The notes beneath the pieces are model-generated. The model was not told the origin of the DNA, made no database searches, and worked only from the letters and a program-made list of their open reading frames with translations. This document shows, piece after piece, positions 11,087 to 23,185 of a stretch of DNA of 64,000 nt (its first letter is position 1; every line of letters begins with the position of its first letter). The position numbers and the translations under genes are program-made. The DNA is taken from assembly GCF_949987535.1 (NCBI RefSeq), contig NC_080081.1, forward strand, positions 34,636,428 to 34,700,427. The letters run 5' to 3'. The stretch comes from Balaenoptera acutorostrata (taxonomy: Eukaryota; Chordata; Mammalia; Artiodactyla; Balaenopteridae).

Positions 11087-12317
11087 CACCAACATTGTGA
11101 TAGAACTTCTGAAAGTGCTAATATACCTAAGCTTAATGGATAGGAATATAAAGTCCAGAGAAAGGAAGACAACAATACAATTTTACTCTGCACTTCAGAT
11201 GATATCTGGAATATTATATTCAGTCACGGCATTGCAATTTTTAGTAGGACATTGACAGACTGTGAGCATTAAGAGAATAGCCCAGAAAATAGGGTTTTGG
11301 AAATGATGGTGATGTTTAGTTTTAAGAAGACTTATAGAGGGTCTGAAGGTGGATGCTAGAGTAGATTCTTACTGTGCTCTTCCAAGGACAGAAATTTACC
11401 TGATGAACAGTAATTACAGAGAGGTCTGCATTGGCTTCCATAAGAAAGAGCCTTGCTACAAGGAGAACTATCTAAAAGGGAAGTTTATTACTCATAAAAC
11501 CTTAACTTTTCCTTCTAACGGAAGGGTTCAATAGGAAAGGGGGATAAAAAGTTGTTAGCCATAGTACTTATGTTTAATTACTTTTTATGGGCTATATTGT
11601 TCATGGTACAAAAGTGTCATAGTTAAAAAAAAAAAAAATCCTTCATTGCCGGACCATCAGCCAAATCTGAAGGTAATTTTGCATTGGAGGGAGGTAGACT
11701 GAATAAGGCAATCTTGTTCCCTTCTAGTTATAAAATTTGATGATTCTATTTTATTTCACTTTGACTTATTCTAAACTTGACATGGTGCCTTTCTGGTTAA
11801 AGGGCATCCATCCTTTCAGGGTTTTATACTCATATTCTTTCATAGTTTTTGAGTAATTTTTAAAAATTACTTTTGAGATGAATGCTTCATATTTACAAGC
11901 TATCATACTGTTTGTTACACTGGTTTTCATGGATGGAATATTAACTCATAGGCAAGACTGTGACTATGGTAGGCTCACAAATATTTTCTTTCCAATTAAA
12001 AGAAATTATAAAATGTTTTTTCCTCCTTTGTTATCTCGGACCTTCTTTTAAGAGTACTCCGTGAAGGGGTCCATAGCTGTAAGATTGATAGGAGAAAATG
12101 ACAATCATTTAATATTATATAAGAGAATTTTTTTAGCTGTGGTAGGATTTGGAATGATGGGTGGAAAAAATAGTATTATTTTAACCGATAAAGATCATCA
12201 GAATTGACAGCAGAAAGACATGACTCAAAGGGATTTAAATGAAAGACCTTGAACTTTACTGTAAATATCTTTGATTTGACTTTCCACTTTAAAAAATAAA
12301 GTCTCCAAGGAGGAGTC
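11087..12317. other. Unassigned intron sequence
   Basis: A possible very old repeat around 11200-11560 could not be named. A poly(A) run lies at about 11625-11638. A 61-codon frame at 11349-11534 is unsupported. Confidence 0.45.
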
Positions 12318-12472
12318 ATTTCTCTTTTTCTTATTGGAGTATAGTTGATTTACAATGTTGTGCTAATTTCTGTTACATAGCAAAGTGATTCAGTTATACA
12401 TATGTATATATTCTTTGTTATATTCTTTTCCATTATGGTTTATCTCAGGATATTGAATATAGTTCCCTGTCA
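12318..12472 (-). mobile_element. L1 LINE 3' end, reverse orientation, short
   Basis: The reverse complement of the cetartiodactyl L1 3' UTR: TTATTGGAGTATAGTTGATT, TACAATGTTGTGCTAATTTC, CAAAGTGATTCAGTTATACA, and GATATTGAATATAGTTCCCT. The flanks GTCATTTCT (about 12316) and GTCAATTCT (about 12469) may be an imperfect target-site duplication. Confidence 0.88.
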
Positions 12473-13494
12473 ATTCTTGAAATTTATGGAAATCTTCCAA
12501 AGATACAACTTTTAAAAAGTGTAATAATTGAGCCAGTCGAATATTTTGATCCTCTATTTCCTTCATCTATAAAAAAAGAATCTTTTCATTATATCAAAAT
12601 TATTTTTCTCATTAAATTTCCATGAATGTCAAATGACACAATTTATAACAGTATTCTGTAAATGATGAAGCTAGACAAAGATAAAGTGTTATTATCGTAA
12701 TTAAACAGGCTGATCCAAGTGTCACTGATTATGATTGCTGACTCTCTATGCTCATTCCTTTGGATTTAAGAATAAAATTGATAACTTAAAAAAAGTATAA
12801 CTTAGGTTTAAGAAGTCTTAGCTTGGCAAATTCAAATTCATATAAATGTGCTCTATAGATATTCCTAGTAGAGGTAGTTAACACTAAAATCTGGTTATTA
12901 CATGTTTACTTTTCAGGGCTTAATGACAATAAATTCTTTTTGTAAATTTTTATTTGTGGCAGAATAAGACTTATGGATATGAAATATCATTGCTACTGTT
13001 ATGTGTTCAAACTGTCATAGTCATATATTGCTTTTAGAAATATGCACACTACAAATGCTAGTGGACCTTAAAAATGAAGATTGCTTTCAATTGATTACAG
13101 CTGTATGCTGTGCTATTAATTATTGGAAATGAATTGACATATACTGTAAACAATAAGCCAGCTTTCAAAATGATAAAACTGTAACCTAATTCAATAAATT
13201 GAATCAGATTATGCAAACACTTTTGCACTTCATTAAGGAAGTAGTCAGTATAATTAATTTGAGAGCATTTTATCATGTTCACTTGTTGATATGTGGCTAA
13301 GGATATATATACAGTAGTTTAAACTATTTCCAGATGTACTTTTGTGCCATTTCACATTTTAACTAAAGTGACTGTAAGCTGAATTCCTAGAGAAGGCCAA
13401 AATGGATTTGATTCTTTTATCTTTGCTGCTTTTAGAATACAATGAGTAGGTTATGATTTTCTTTAAAGACATGTATGTTTTTTAAACAACATGA
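12473..13494. other. Unique AT-rich intron
   Basis: Nothing recognisable beyond AT-rich unique sequence; a 74-codon reverse frame at 13058-13282 is unsupported. Confidence 0.5.
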
Positions 13495-13910
13495 CGTGGT
13501 GATATGGCTCCTAACTTGGAACTGAAAAGTCTGGCTTTCATTCTCTTCTTCATCACTTCTAGCAATGTGACTGTGGCTAACACTTTCTGGCCTCAGTCAT
13601 AGCAAGGTAGATACTAGTACCTAAAATATCATTTTAGAGAGGAGGAAAAAATGCTAGGAGACTTGTCCAAAATTTCACTATTATGTGCTACAGACAGTTT
13701 TCAATTCAAATTTTCTGATTCCAATTTATTGGTTATTTTCCTACATCAAGCTGCCTTCTGAAATACTTAACTTTATCATGTATAAACCAAACATCATAAG
13801 GTCGGCCTTATCTCCTACTTGATATGACTTTGTGAAGAACAAATGAGCTAATGTATCACAAAACGCTTTGCAAAGTCTTATATATAGCAAGATGTCATCT
13901 GCTATTTAGT
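13495..13910. repeat. MIR cluster (plus head, reverse copy, plus tail)
   Basis: 13495-13605 reads as a + strand MIR (TCTGGCTTTCATTC.., CAATGTGACTGTGGC, CTTTCTGGCCTCAGTC). 13608-13725 reads as a reverse MIR (AGATACTAGTACC, TTTTAGAGAGGAGG, ACTTGTCCAAAATTTCACTA). 13795-13910 resembles a + strand MIR tail (GAACAAATGAGCTAATGTAT, AAACGCTTTGCAAAGTC). The order suggests one MIR inserted into another. All parts are diverged. Confidence 0.6.
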
Positions 13911-16380
13911 TTTATTACAATGATTCTCGAAACAGGACTTTTGCCTTGTTCCAAATAGAATACCAGTTATTTATCTCTCAGTTTGAACACATCAATTCTG
14001 GGAATGATGAGTCCTTCCCTATATTTATGGAATTGGATTGTAATCATTTTCTCAGCTTTTAAAAAATTGCTTTTGTATCTTCCAATTAGCTCAAATAAAA
14101 TATTTTTGACTGATACAATCTTCTCATGTCAATGGTTACTTTTTGATCTTCATGGTATGTGGAATTTTATGATTCATATTTAATTCGCTGAAATGCCTCC
14201 TAATGTCAAATCCTTTGATGGAATATCATTACATCAAACATATTCCCATTAGTTTTCATTTAAGAAATGCAAATATATGTGGAGAAACTATTTTTCTAAA
14301 TACATATTTTCTGATGATTTGAGTTTGCCTCCTGAGATGTAAGGATATGACTTAAAGGAACAGTGTGGAGTTTTTAAGCATTAAAGGTGATGTAGGACTC
14401 TTTGTCTCTTCCAAAGGGCTATGAGATTATAAGTTGCTATTTTGGGTTAGACTTAAAAATACGATGCTATATCATCAAGATTCTCTTTAAACATGTATAG
14501 TATTTAATATTAAAGTCAATAAAATGTTTAATCCCTCTGATAACACGTTATTCCCCAGAAGTCAATTTTTGAGCGGTTCTTTTCCCTGTTAAAACATGTA
14601 GTTGAAAACTATTTTTTAAATGTGAAGATGTAGCATTGTGAAGGTTTTCAAAGTCTGTTCTTCTGTTTGGATACCTTCACTCACATGTTAAAGCAGTAAA
14701 TGCCTTTTGTATTATTTATTATCTTGTATTGCTTAATGAAATCCTTCTAGGGGATTATTATATTAGGGTAAAAACATTTCAGAAGAGTTATACAGAACTA
14801 TGTTAATTCAAAGGAATATAAATGCAAGTATCTCTAAATTCCAAGAAAATTAATCTCTTACTATTAGAATATAACAATATTTTGAAGTTATTTGAGCAAG
14901 AGATCCATCTCATCATATGTAACCTTTAAGTTACTTATTGAATAAATTACATTTAAGGATACCATTCCAAGGAGAACCCGTTACCATATGACCTGTCCAT
15001 ATGAGTTGTCTTTTTGATTTATAACGGCAATTGCTTTCTCGGCATGGATTTCATGACATAATAATATTCTATGAATTTTTGAAATTACAGCGAGCTTCAC
15101 ATCAATCATCTCTAATAAAATGCTATATGTATCAATGAGAGAGGACTACTGGAAGGTAGACATTTTAGAAATATGCACTTCTCCCGAATACCAATATGAT
15201 TATTTTAATGAAATGGGCAGATTGCTTTTTTGGATATTCTTTAAATTGATCGTAAAAATGGTCAGCGTCATCACTCCCATCAGCTCGCTATTCTATATTC
15301 TTAACAGTAATCTTTATTTTCCTTGAAAGTGTTAGCTGTCCATTCAGTTAATTTTGCCTAGACCACTGTTGTTCTTGGCCTGAATTCAAGGAAATATATT
15401 GCTTCTGGGGTTCCTAGGCATTAATGTCTTAAATTTCAGGATTCTAGTTAAACACATGTGACATGGGCTACCATTATTTGTCCATGTTTCTTTTATCTGT
15501 AAGAATCAGAGAGATTTAAAGTGAGATCTTAGCTATGTAAAGAACTGAGTGTGCGGCTGTTTTTTTCTCCACTTTCTCTTCACAAAATATTGTTGAAAAT
15601 ACCTTGAGTTATAGTCTTTCATGCGTAAATATTTATGCTATTCTACGTGAAAAAAATCGGTACCTAGAATTTGCCATCAGGAGCTGCTTCATTTTTAACT
15701 TAATCTCACTTCGTTTTGTTCCTAAAGTGCCATGTTGACTAGCATGTGTGATTCTTCATTATTTTGACCTATTTTTATGTCAGTTTTTCATTAATACTCA
15801 TTATATTTTCAACTGATTTCTTATTTCCTCTATAAGTTAGCATGGATTTCTTAAAGACAACGTGCATTTCTTAAGTAACATATTTGGAAAACCTATGAAT
15901 ACATTCAAAGACAGCTTTAATTTTTGGAAAACATTTTTTAAAACTTTTTCAAATTTAGAGTCTTAATCATGTGGCTTAGAAAAGCCATGCCCATGTTGCA
16001 GATGTAAAACACAAAAAGAGAATATTTTCACGAGTGAAAATATTTAAGATTTGCTTCAAAATTGTTGCCTGAGTTAATCTACAGGGTACTTCTTGTATGT
16101 CTTCTTTGTAGATATTCTTGCAGTTACATTGTTTATTTACTATAAGACTTTGTCTATACATACTATCCAATGGAAAGAAATAAAACCAACTTATCAGATA
16201 CATGTACATTTTACTGAAAAATTGCAAGCACTTTTATACATAGAAACAGTAGCTATGTCTATACTTTTTACCACTCTGTGTTCAGTTGCTAGCCTGGTAC
16301 CTGGTCAAAGCATTGTTAACTTAAAATGATTTAATCAATCAATATAGTTAATTAGTTAAAATAAGGCGGGGTGCAAACAT
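13911..16380. other. Unique AT-rich intron
   Basis: No repeats assigned with confidence; a weak L2-like tail may lie at 16270-16330. The clear local structure is a hairpin-forming inverted repeat at 16021-16044. Open frames up to 83 codons are unsupported. Confidence 0.5.
16021..16044. repeat. Perfect 11-bp inverted repeat
   Basis: AATATTTTCAC and its exact reverse complement are separated by only two bases (GA). It could form a short hairpin in RNA or a dyad protein-binding site. No family was identified. Confidence 0.8.
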
Positions 16381-16605
16381 CTATTGAGTAACTATTACAT
16401 GGTAGGAAATTCGCTAATATCTAAAGATTAATTTATTTTTCATGTCAAGCTATGAAGGAGGTCTTGCTTATCCCATTTTACATACACATAAACTAAGGCA
16501 CGATAGCTTATATAACTTGCTCAAGTTGAAGAGAAGACCTCACTTGGGGCTGAACTCAGGGATGGGTAATTATAAACCCTGTTATCAGTGTATCATCCAT
16601 TCCAA
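16381..16605 (-). repeat. MIR SINE, reverse orientation
   Basis: Reverse MIR order: TATTGAGTAACTATTACATG, TATCCCATTTTACATACACA, TAAACTAAGGCACGATAGC, ATAACTTGCTCAAGTTGAAG and GGGCTGAACTCAGGGATG. Confidence 0.75.
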
Positions 16606-18248
16606 GGAATGCATTAATCTCCTTAGAGGCTATTTATATTTTGAATAGAATTGAAACAGGATGAATTGAAATAAAAGATATTTTAAAAGGATAGAGTCAA
16701 ATTCTTAAAGAATATGTCAAATTTTTATTAACATGCTTAATCTTAATTTGAAAAACTCACACCACAGCTTCACGTATTGGACAGATGAATCATATTCTTG
16801 TATTGTAGGCATTCTAACCACTAGTTTAATATTGGGTGGAAGCTTAAATTATTTAAAAATAGTTTTATATTTTAAATAGTTGAGATGTTCAGTGCTTTGA
16901 TTTGGAGGCTTAGTATAAAGGCAGCAAAAGAATAGAGTGAGTGATGTCAAAAATTATATTTCAGAATTTATAATCAAGCTTAATTGCTTAATAAGCCACT
17001 GTGTTTGAATTTTAATTCTAACCTGGCTATCCTTTCATTAAGCATTTGTGGAAAAGCCTGTTAAGCCTTTTTTTATTTAAAACATTGCACTTTGTTTGCT
17101 AAATAATGTAATGCTAACAGACTGACAAGTGTTTCATGCTATTAGAGTTATTTCTGAACTTTATGAATAGTCAAGGATAGTGTAGTATTACTTGTTAAGT
17201 CCAAAGCATACTATTCTATCCTAAATAATTGAAGAAAATTTCTTAACTTTTGTTAATCATTTACTCTTTGGGCTTTCATTTGCCCTGTTCCTCATTAGTA
17301 GTAAATCTCTATGTTATTACTTATTTGTGCAATTGATATACTACCTGGTTGAGGCATTGTAACAACTGGCTTCCAAGGGCAGTTCAGTGTAGGCTCTTTG
17401 ACTCCAAGAATTATAGCAATACTTTTCACTATACTTTATCAAACACTATCCTGTTTGATATAATTGGCAAAATAGTTGAAGCTATATTTGAGATATTTAT
17501 TACTTAAATTATTATTGTAACATTTTGGAGAATGGAAAATTACATTACTTGTAATGCTACTGTGTCATGTACCATATTTCCTTTTTGTTTATAAATGCTG
17601 AGCCCTTGCTCACTTATATACTAAATATATACCAGAATGTTCTATGTCTTTCTATTTTTCAGTATGCGGTGAACCAGTTGTTTATAAATATAGTACACTA
17701 TCTCAGAGCAAATATGGTGGCTTCACAGTTTCATCATTGGCATCATTACAAATTTTATATCAGTCTTCAAAACCTAGGTTTAGGATTCTTTTTTTCCCCT
17801 TTGTATTGTATCTGTAATAATTGTGAGCGCTTGAATTTTTACCAGTTTCACATTAAGATCTCAATGAACAGGAAATAGAAACAATTTCAATAATTTATGC
17901 CTATTAAGCATTTCAAATTCTCCATTTATGTTGTTATGCTATTTCATCCTGTTTTTCAAAGGGGAAAAAAAGTTGTTTCTGAAATTCTTAAAAAGTTTAG
18001 TCTTGATAGAAAAATGAACCTATAGCATTTTTAATTTTACATTAAATCTCAAAATCCAAATGAAAGATTTGAATATTAGGACTTTGCTTAATTTTGACAG
18101 TTGTCTTAAAGTGAATTTAGTGTTTAATGAAATTTTCTGGACTGATAACTCAAGACCTGAAGGGAACAATTCTAGTAGTGAGAAAGTAATTTTCTGGCCT
18201 AATTACACCTTCGACCTCACTACAAAGTCTGTCAACAAAAGTGCCAGG
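16606..18248. other. Unique AT-rich intron
   Basis: Repeat-free as far as I can tell; no exon-like signals. The 103-codon frame at 17567-17878 is AT-rich and hydrophobic-biased by composition, without support. Confidence 0.5.
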
Positions 18249-18460
18249 TTTGATCATGATTTTTTTTGACGTGTATTCCCCGATCTACTTTACACAGGAG
18301 ACTTTTAACAGTAGCATTTGGTATTTGCAACCTAACTAAGATTTTACATCTGAGAATCAAACCTCAGTGTACTGTTGCCAGTAGGTGAGTCCCTTAAATC
18401 CCTTTTAGAGTTGAAAAATTATATGAGTATTAGTGAACTTTACATATTGCCCTCTTTGGA
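18249..18460 (+). repeat. Diverged paralogous segment, copy A
   Basis: Aligns along its length with 19953-20165. Shared words in order include TTTGATCATGATTTTT, AGACTTTT, AACCTAA, GATTTT.CATCTG, AAACCTC, TGTACT.TTGCCA and GTGA.TC.CTTAA.TCC. The family is unknown; it could be an old interspersed repeat or an ancient local duplication. Confidence 0.65.
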
Positions 18461-19299
18461 AACCTGCATGGCTATATTATTTGAGATGGCCATGCAAATT
18501 ATATCAAGTATTAGCAAATGAATGATGAATTGGTTTTAAAAAAATTGAACAGCTGCAGTCTCTAGAATCTATTTCTTATCTGTATTCACTCTAAAGGCCT
18601 ACAGAGTTCTAATATTTGGGAATCTATACAACTGGCCTCTTAAGGGGGTGTGGGTCCCCGATTAGCTTCAACCACTAAATACATTTCCTTAAATTTCTGA
18701 GTCTGTGTGTCCTTCTATTTCAATGATATAATAGTTTATGTTTAATTGTTTAGATGTTAACTCTTGAATACCTTCTCCAATAACTCCTTGACCAGAAGAC
18801 ATTTAACTGCTGCATTAAAGATCTGTCGATGTTTTTCATATGAACCCAAATTTTGCTCCCCAACCTGAATTACCTATCCTCTCAGCCTAGCCTTTTTTGC
18901 CTTCTCCTCCTCCTCTTCCCCCTTCCCTTGTTGAATTTTATTTAAAATAGTTTAAATGTCAAGGTTGTTAATGAAACCTTGCGTTTAGCAGAGGCTACAG
19001 TCTGATTAGAGAAACAAAGTAGTGAAAGATAACTGATTGATATTCTTGAATTATTGTCTCGGCTCTTTCTGATTTTAATTCCTCCATCTAGTTCTGATAA
19101 GTATTTTTCTCAGAGTAGTTACACACACAAATACACACACTCACACACATTCCTAATTTCTAAACAAGTAAGGGGTGTATAGTCATTAAACACGATATCT
19201 TAAACTTGCAACTAATCAGAAATAAATATTTGTTATCATGAAACATACTCATAATTATATCAGAAGTCACTTTTGGAATACACACTTTAGAAATGGTTA

Positions 19300-19440
19300 T
19301 TAATGTATTCAACAAATATTTATCCTGAGTTTTAGGAGTTACAAAGATAAATGACATTGCCACTCAATAAACTGTAATTGAGGGTACAAAGAGGCAATTA
19401 CCAAGAGAGATATACAAAAGCACTATAGGTTTTGTAAAGA
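19300..19440 (-). repeat. L2 LINE 3' end, reverse orientation
   Basis: TATTCAACAAATATTTATCC is followed by GAGTTTTAGGAGTTACAAAG and AATGACATTGCC..CTC, the reverse L2 terminus in degraded form. Confidence 0.6.
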
Positions 19441-19699
19441 AGAAGAGAAAACAAGGGGTTAACAGGATAATCATTGTCATCACTGTGGAAAGTGGCATCT
19501 GATATTGGCTTAAAATGGGTATGATTTGACACAAAAATTTATTTGTATAACACAAGTATATGAAAAATAAATTTGATAACATTTTTGTGAAAAAAAAACC
19601 ATCAGGTTTTACATTGATCATGAGTGTGATATGACTGAAGGTTCAAAGCAATTATTGGCTGATTAATGAATGTATAATTTTCAGATCATTAAAGTATTA

Positions 19700-19925
19700 G
19701 TAATTGTTACCATCTATTGGGATTTATTATATTTCAGTTAGTAAGTTCTTTTATGTGTATTAGCTCATTTAATCCCTGTAATATGTCTTTGGGTAGTTAT
19801 TATGGTTTTCATTTTACAGATGAGTAAATTTTGGCACTGATTTTTCTTGCTCAAGACTGTTAACCTAACTGCCAAGCCTGTCTCCTAATTCACTGTGCAA
19901 TAGTCTTGCATTCTTACCAGCAGCA
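19700..19925 (-). repeat. MIR SINE, reverse orientation
   Basis: TGTGTATTAGCTCATTTAAT, CCCTGTAATATGTC, TTTTCATTTTACAGATGAGT, TTGCTCAAGACTGTTAACC and the region of AACTGCCAAGCCTGTCTCC follow reverse MIR order. Confidence 0.7.
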
Positions 19926-19952
19926 TTGTGTTCATTTATGGTTATTATATTT

Positions 19953-20165
19953 GATCATGATTTTTAAAAATATCTATTCACCAATAATCCATCTCACCGT
20001 AGACTTTTTTTTTAACACTAACATTTGATGTTTTTAACCTAAGTATGATTTTTGCATCTGGGAATAAAACCTCGATGTACTATTGCCAATATGGTGATTC
20101 ACTTAAGTCCATTTTAAATTTGATAAATTATGTGGGTGCTAATGAGCTCTACGTATTGTATTGTT
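19953..20165 (+). repeat. Diverged paralogous segment, copy B
   Basis: Partner of 18249-18460 in the same orientation, about 1.7 kb downstream. It is bracketed by two similar words, CAGCATTGTGTTCATTTATG at 19921 and CAGTATTGTGTCCATTTATG near 20200, about 279 bases apart, so a larger tandem arrangement is possible. Confidence 0.65.
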
Positions 20166-20240
20166 TTGGCAGCAGCCTTGCTTGCTTAGACCATATCAAC
20201 AGTATTGTGTCCATTTATGGTTATTATGTCTTGAGAGGCC

Positions 20241-21324
20241 ACAATAGAAAACAGTTTGTCCAAACTGGGTAACCAGAACTGGAAGTTATTTTCTTAAGAT
20301 TGGTTGAGGGAAATGAAGATTTTTAGAGAAGAAATGGGGCTTTAGGGGAAGGGCATGCTCACTGTCTTTGTATATTTAATAAAGGATATAGATTAATTAT
20401 TCATTGTTCTAGAAGGTAGGACAAATAAGTGTCACTCTTGAAAAAGAAAGACTTATGGGGCAAAAAAGAAAGTTCCAAATATTAGCCCACTGAGAAAATG
20501 TGTGGCCCACCAGGCTTTGATATCTCATTATAAATGTCTTGACTATTCTCTCCCAGGTGTGTTACAGAGGATTTTTTTTTACATTTAGGATAATTTCATA
20601 AACATTATTATTAGTAGTAGTAGTAATTCTAAGATTCAATATGCTGACAAAATAAAAATAAATAATTCCACCGAGTCATTTTATCTAAAATTTATTTTTG
20701 ATATTTTATTTTGGAAACATATAATCTAACAAGTTTCACAAGTTTATATTCCTTTCCAATATTATACAGAAACAATGTAATTATTGAATTAGTTGTTTGA
20801 AATCTGAAATACACACATTTGATTAAATCAAGTTTAGATATATTAATTTGGGTAATTTTATACATGATTGTCTATTTGAGTAACACTTCATTAATCATTC
20901 TATTGTGCAGAAATGGCCGTAACATTCCAGGGCACAGTTTAAACAATGTTCATTCTTCTTTCCTGATGTTTAAATTTATCCTTTGGCAGATCTAAGCAAC
21001 AAAATAATAAAAAACATTATATTTTACCTAATGCATTAATTTTAAAAGATCCCAGGAAATTGATTTTGCTATGTACTAAGACATTTTTCTGGTGATTAAG
21101 TTCATGTTTACTCAAAATGATGCAGCCAAAGTATTACTGTTATACATTATAATAAACATTTAGGACAAACTTATAGAGAGATTTAAACATTTATCTTTTT
21201 TTCTTTTCACTGGTTAGATTTTGTTCTATAGTGATCTTTTATCCTTTTTCATTTTTATTATCACTTTTATCCATAATACTTTCCAAACCATTGTACATCC
21301 ATCACTAGATATTAGATATTTGTA
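20241..21324. other. Unique AT-rich intron
   Basis: Contains a short TTA/TAG triplet run at about 20603-20625. No coding or repeat signal otherwise. Confidence 0.5.
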
Positions 21325-21475
21325 CTTGAATTTCCTACTGTCATTTCAAACTTGTCAATGACTAAAATTGAATCCATTATTATTTCTTCAATACCAAACT
21401 CAGATGATTTTTCTGTTTTTCTTAATGGTAACTTATGTTTTAAATAATCACACAGGCTAAAGAACTGAGAGAGTT
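21325..21475 (+). repeat. L2 LINE internal fragment
   Basis: TCATTTCAAACTTGTCAATG, ACTAAAATTGAATCC and TACCAAACTCAGATGATTT resemble the L2 ORF2 sense stretch around CATCTCAAACTTAACATGTC. Highly diverged. Confidence 0.45.
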
Positions 21476-21574
21476 CCTATAACTGCTAAGGCAATCTAAC
21501 AAAACAAAAAGCAGCTTACACATAAAACAGAATATTATTTTACAGATTCATTTAAAGTTCTAACTTATTTTTTA

Positions 21575-21745
21575 AGCATTCATACCTTATGTCATATTAT
21601 ATCCCAACAGCTTTTTGTGATACATAATAAAACCCCAGTTCACAAATGAAGAAATTGGGACTCAGGTTTGCTGCTCAAAATTAGAAAAGCTAGAAAATGG
21701 CAGAGTGAAAATTTGAATCCATAACTACACACCCCGATCTTTCTA
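21575..21745 (-). repeat. MIR SINE, reverse orientation
   Basis: CAGTTCACAAATGAAGAAAT, TGGGACTCAGG, AAATGGCAGAGTGAAAATTT and GAATCCATAACTACACACC follow reverse MIR order. Confidence 0.7.
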
Positions 21746-21989
21746 TTGTATTCATTTAAGGGGCTATTATTGTCATACGATCCCGATATGTTTGCTTACC
21801 TTATCTCTAGTAAAAATAGAATGGTTTTGTTATTTATTATAACTGTAGGTCAAATTATTACTAAAAATATTTCTAATAGTTAAACCTCAAGTGAATATAC
21901 ATATTTTGTGTCAGATCTGGAATATTGACATGCTATATAGTCAAAACCCTTGTATATAATTATAACCCTTCTAACATTAAGCAGGTGAC

Positions 21990-23060
21990 TGGACTACATA
22001 TAAGTCAGGCATAAAATGCCCAGAATGTAGCAACATAGTGAATCAAGCAAATTATCAAACGGCAAAGCTCATTTTGTGCTCTGGGCAATTTCTGCTGCCA
22101 GCACTTATACATCAAAACTTCACTCAATGTACGATTGATTTTATTTTATTTTGTTTATTTTTAATTCCCTACAGCAAGCTATGTTAGCTTTGTAGAATGC
22201 TGTCTGCATCATTAGGTTCCTAAGAAATTATAGTTGTTTCAGTCATGGTTGACCAAAATATGATTCCCTTCTTATAGACCATGGATATTGGTTCTTGGAT
22301 TGGTACCACTGAGCTGAAATTGTGTAAGGCTAGTGACTCAAATACACAACACACAGCGAGAAAGCATCCATGTTATTAGAAATATGAGCATCCGAAGAAT
22401 AATGTTGTAAAATCAGCCAGGCAGTGGCCATTAAAGATATTTTCCAGTTTAAGGAAAGAGGTTCAGATTAAAGTATGAAAGTCCGGTCTTAAGACAGGAA
22501 TGAATTCCAGTGTAAAATGATACATGTCTTCCTTTCACAGTTGCTTTTTATGTTGCTTTAAAACATGTCAAAATAATCCCCAACAGAGGAGCCTAAAAGG
22601 AATGTCAGCTCTGTGGTTATGTAAATCGAATTGAGTGCTTTACAGCAGGTTTAAGATTTTTATAACTCAGAAGTTGTTAACAGCCAGCTGGTTTGTATCT
22701 GTTTTTTATGGTTATTCTTGTCATATGCAGCCTCCACAATTTTTAATTATATTTTATGGTATGTGTTTTCCTCCTTTTGAATCCCTTAGCCACTCTTTGC
22801 TTCACAAGATATTTTCCACTGGGAAGGGAACAAGCACAGGGATTGGACTCCATCATTGGAAATACAGTTGTATAATTACTTACCACTAACAGCTCTATAG
22901 TGTGAAATTCAAGTAACTTTCCATTGCAAACACATAACCTTCTATTAGAGCATTGAAATTGCTTTAATGTAATAAGAGCTGCTTGAAAGTTTGTGAGCTG
23001 CCCCTCCCTAGTAAGTCAGAAACATGATGATTGTGCCACACTTTGTATTTCAAGTTTCTA
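21990..23060 (+). promoter_or_regulatory. Candidate conserved intronic block
   Basis: About 1 kb of repeat-free, less monotonous sequence. It includes a GTTAAC box at 22676-22681 beside a palindromic E-box CCAGCTGG at 22684-22691, and ATGTAAAT-type POU cores. Enhancer function is inference from the gene's biology and the absence of repeats. Confidence 0.3.
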
Positions 23061-23077
23061 AAAAATGATATATATAG

Positions 23078-23185
23078 ATCTTTCTTTTTTCTCTTTCTTT
23101 TTTCCTTCCTTCTCTCCCTCCATCCCTCCCTTCCTCCTTCCCTCTATCTCTCCCTCTCTCCTTCTTTCTTTCTTTCCATTTCTCT
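23078..23185. repeat. Pyrimidine-rich (TTTCC/CCTT)n low-complexity tract
   Basis: Nearly pure C/T run of tetra- and pentanucleotide variants; its reverse strand gives a spurious Lys/Glu/Arg-rich frame. Confidence 0.9.
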
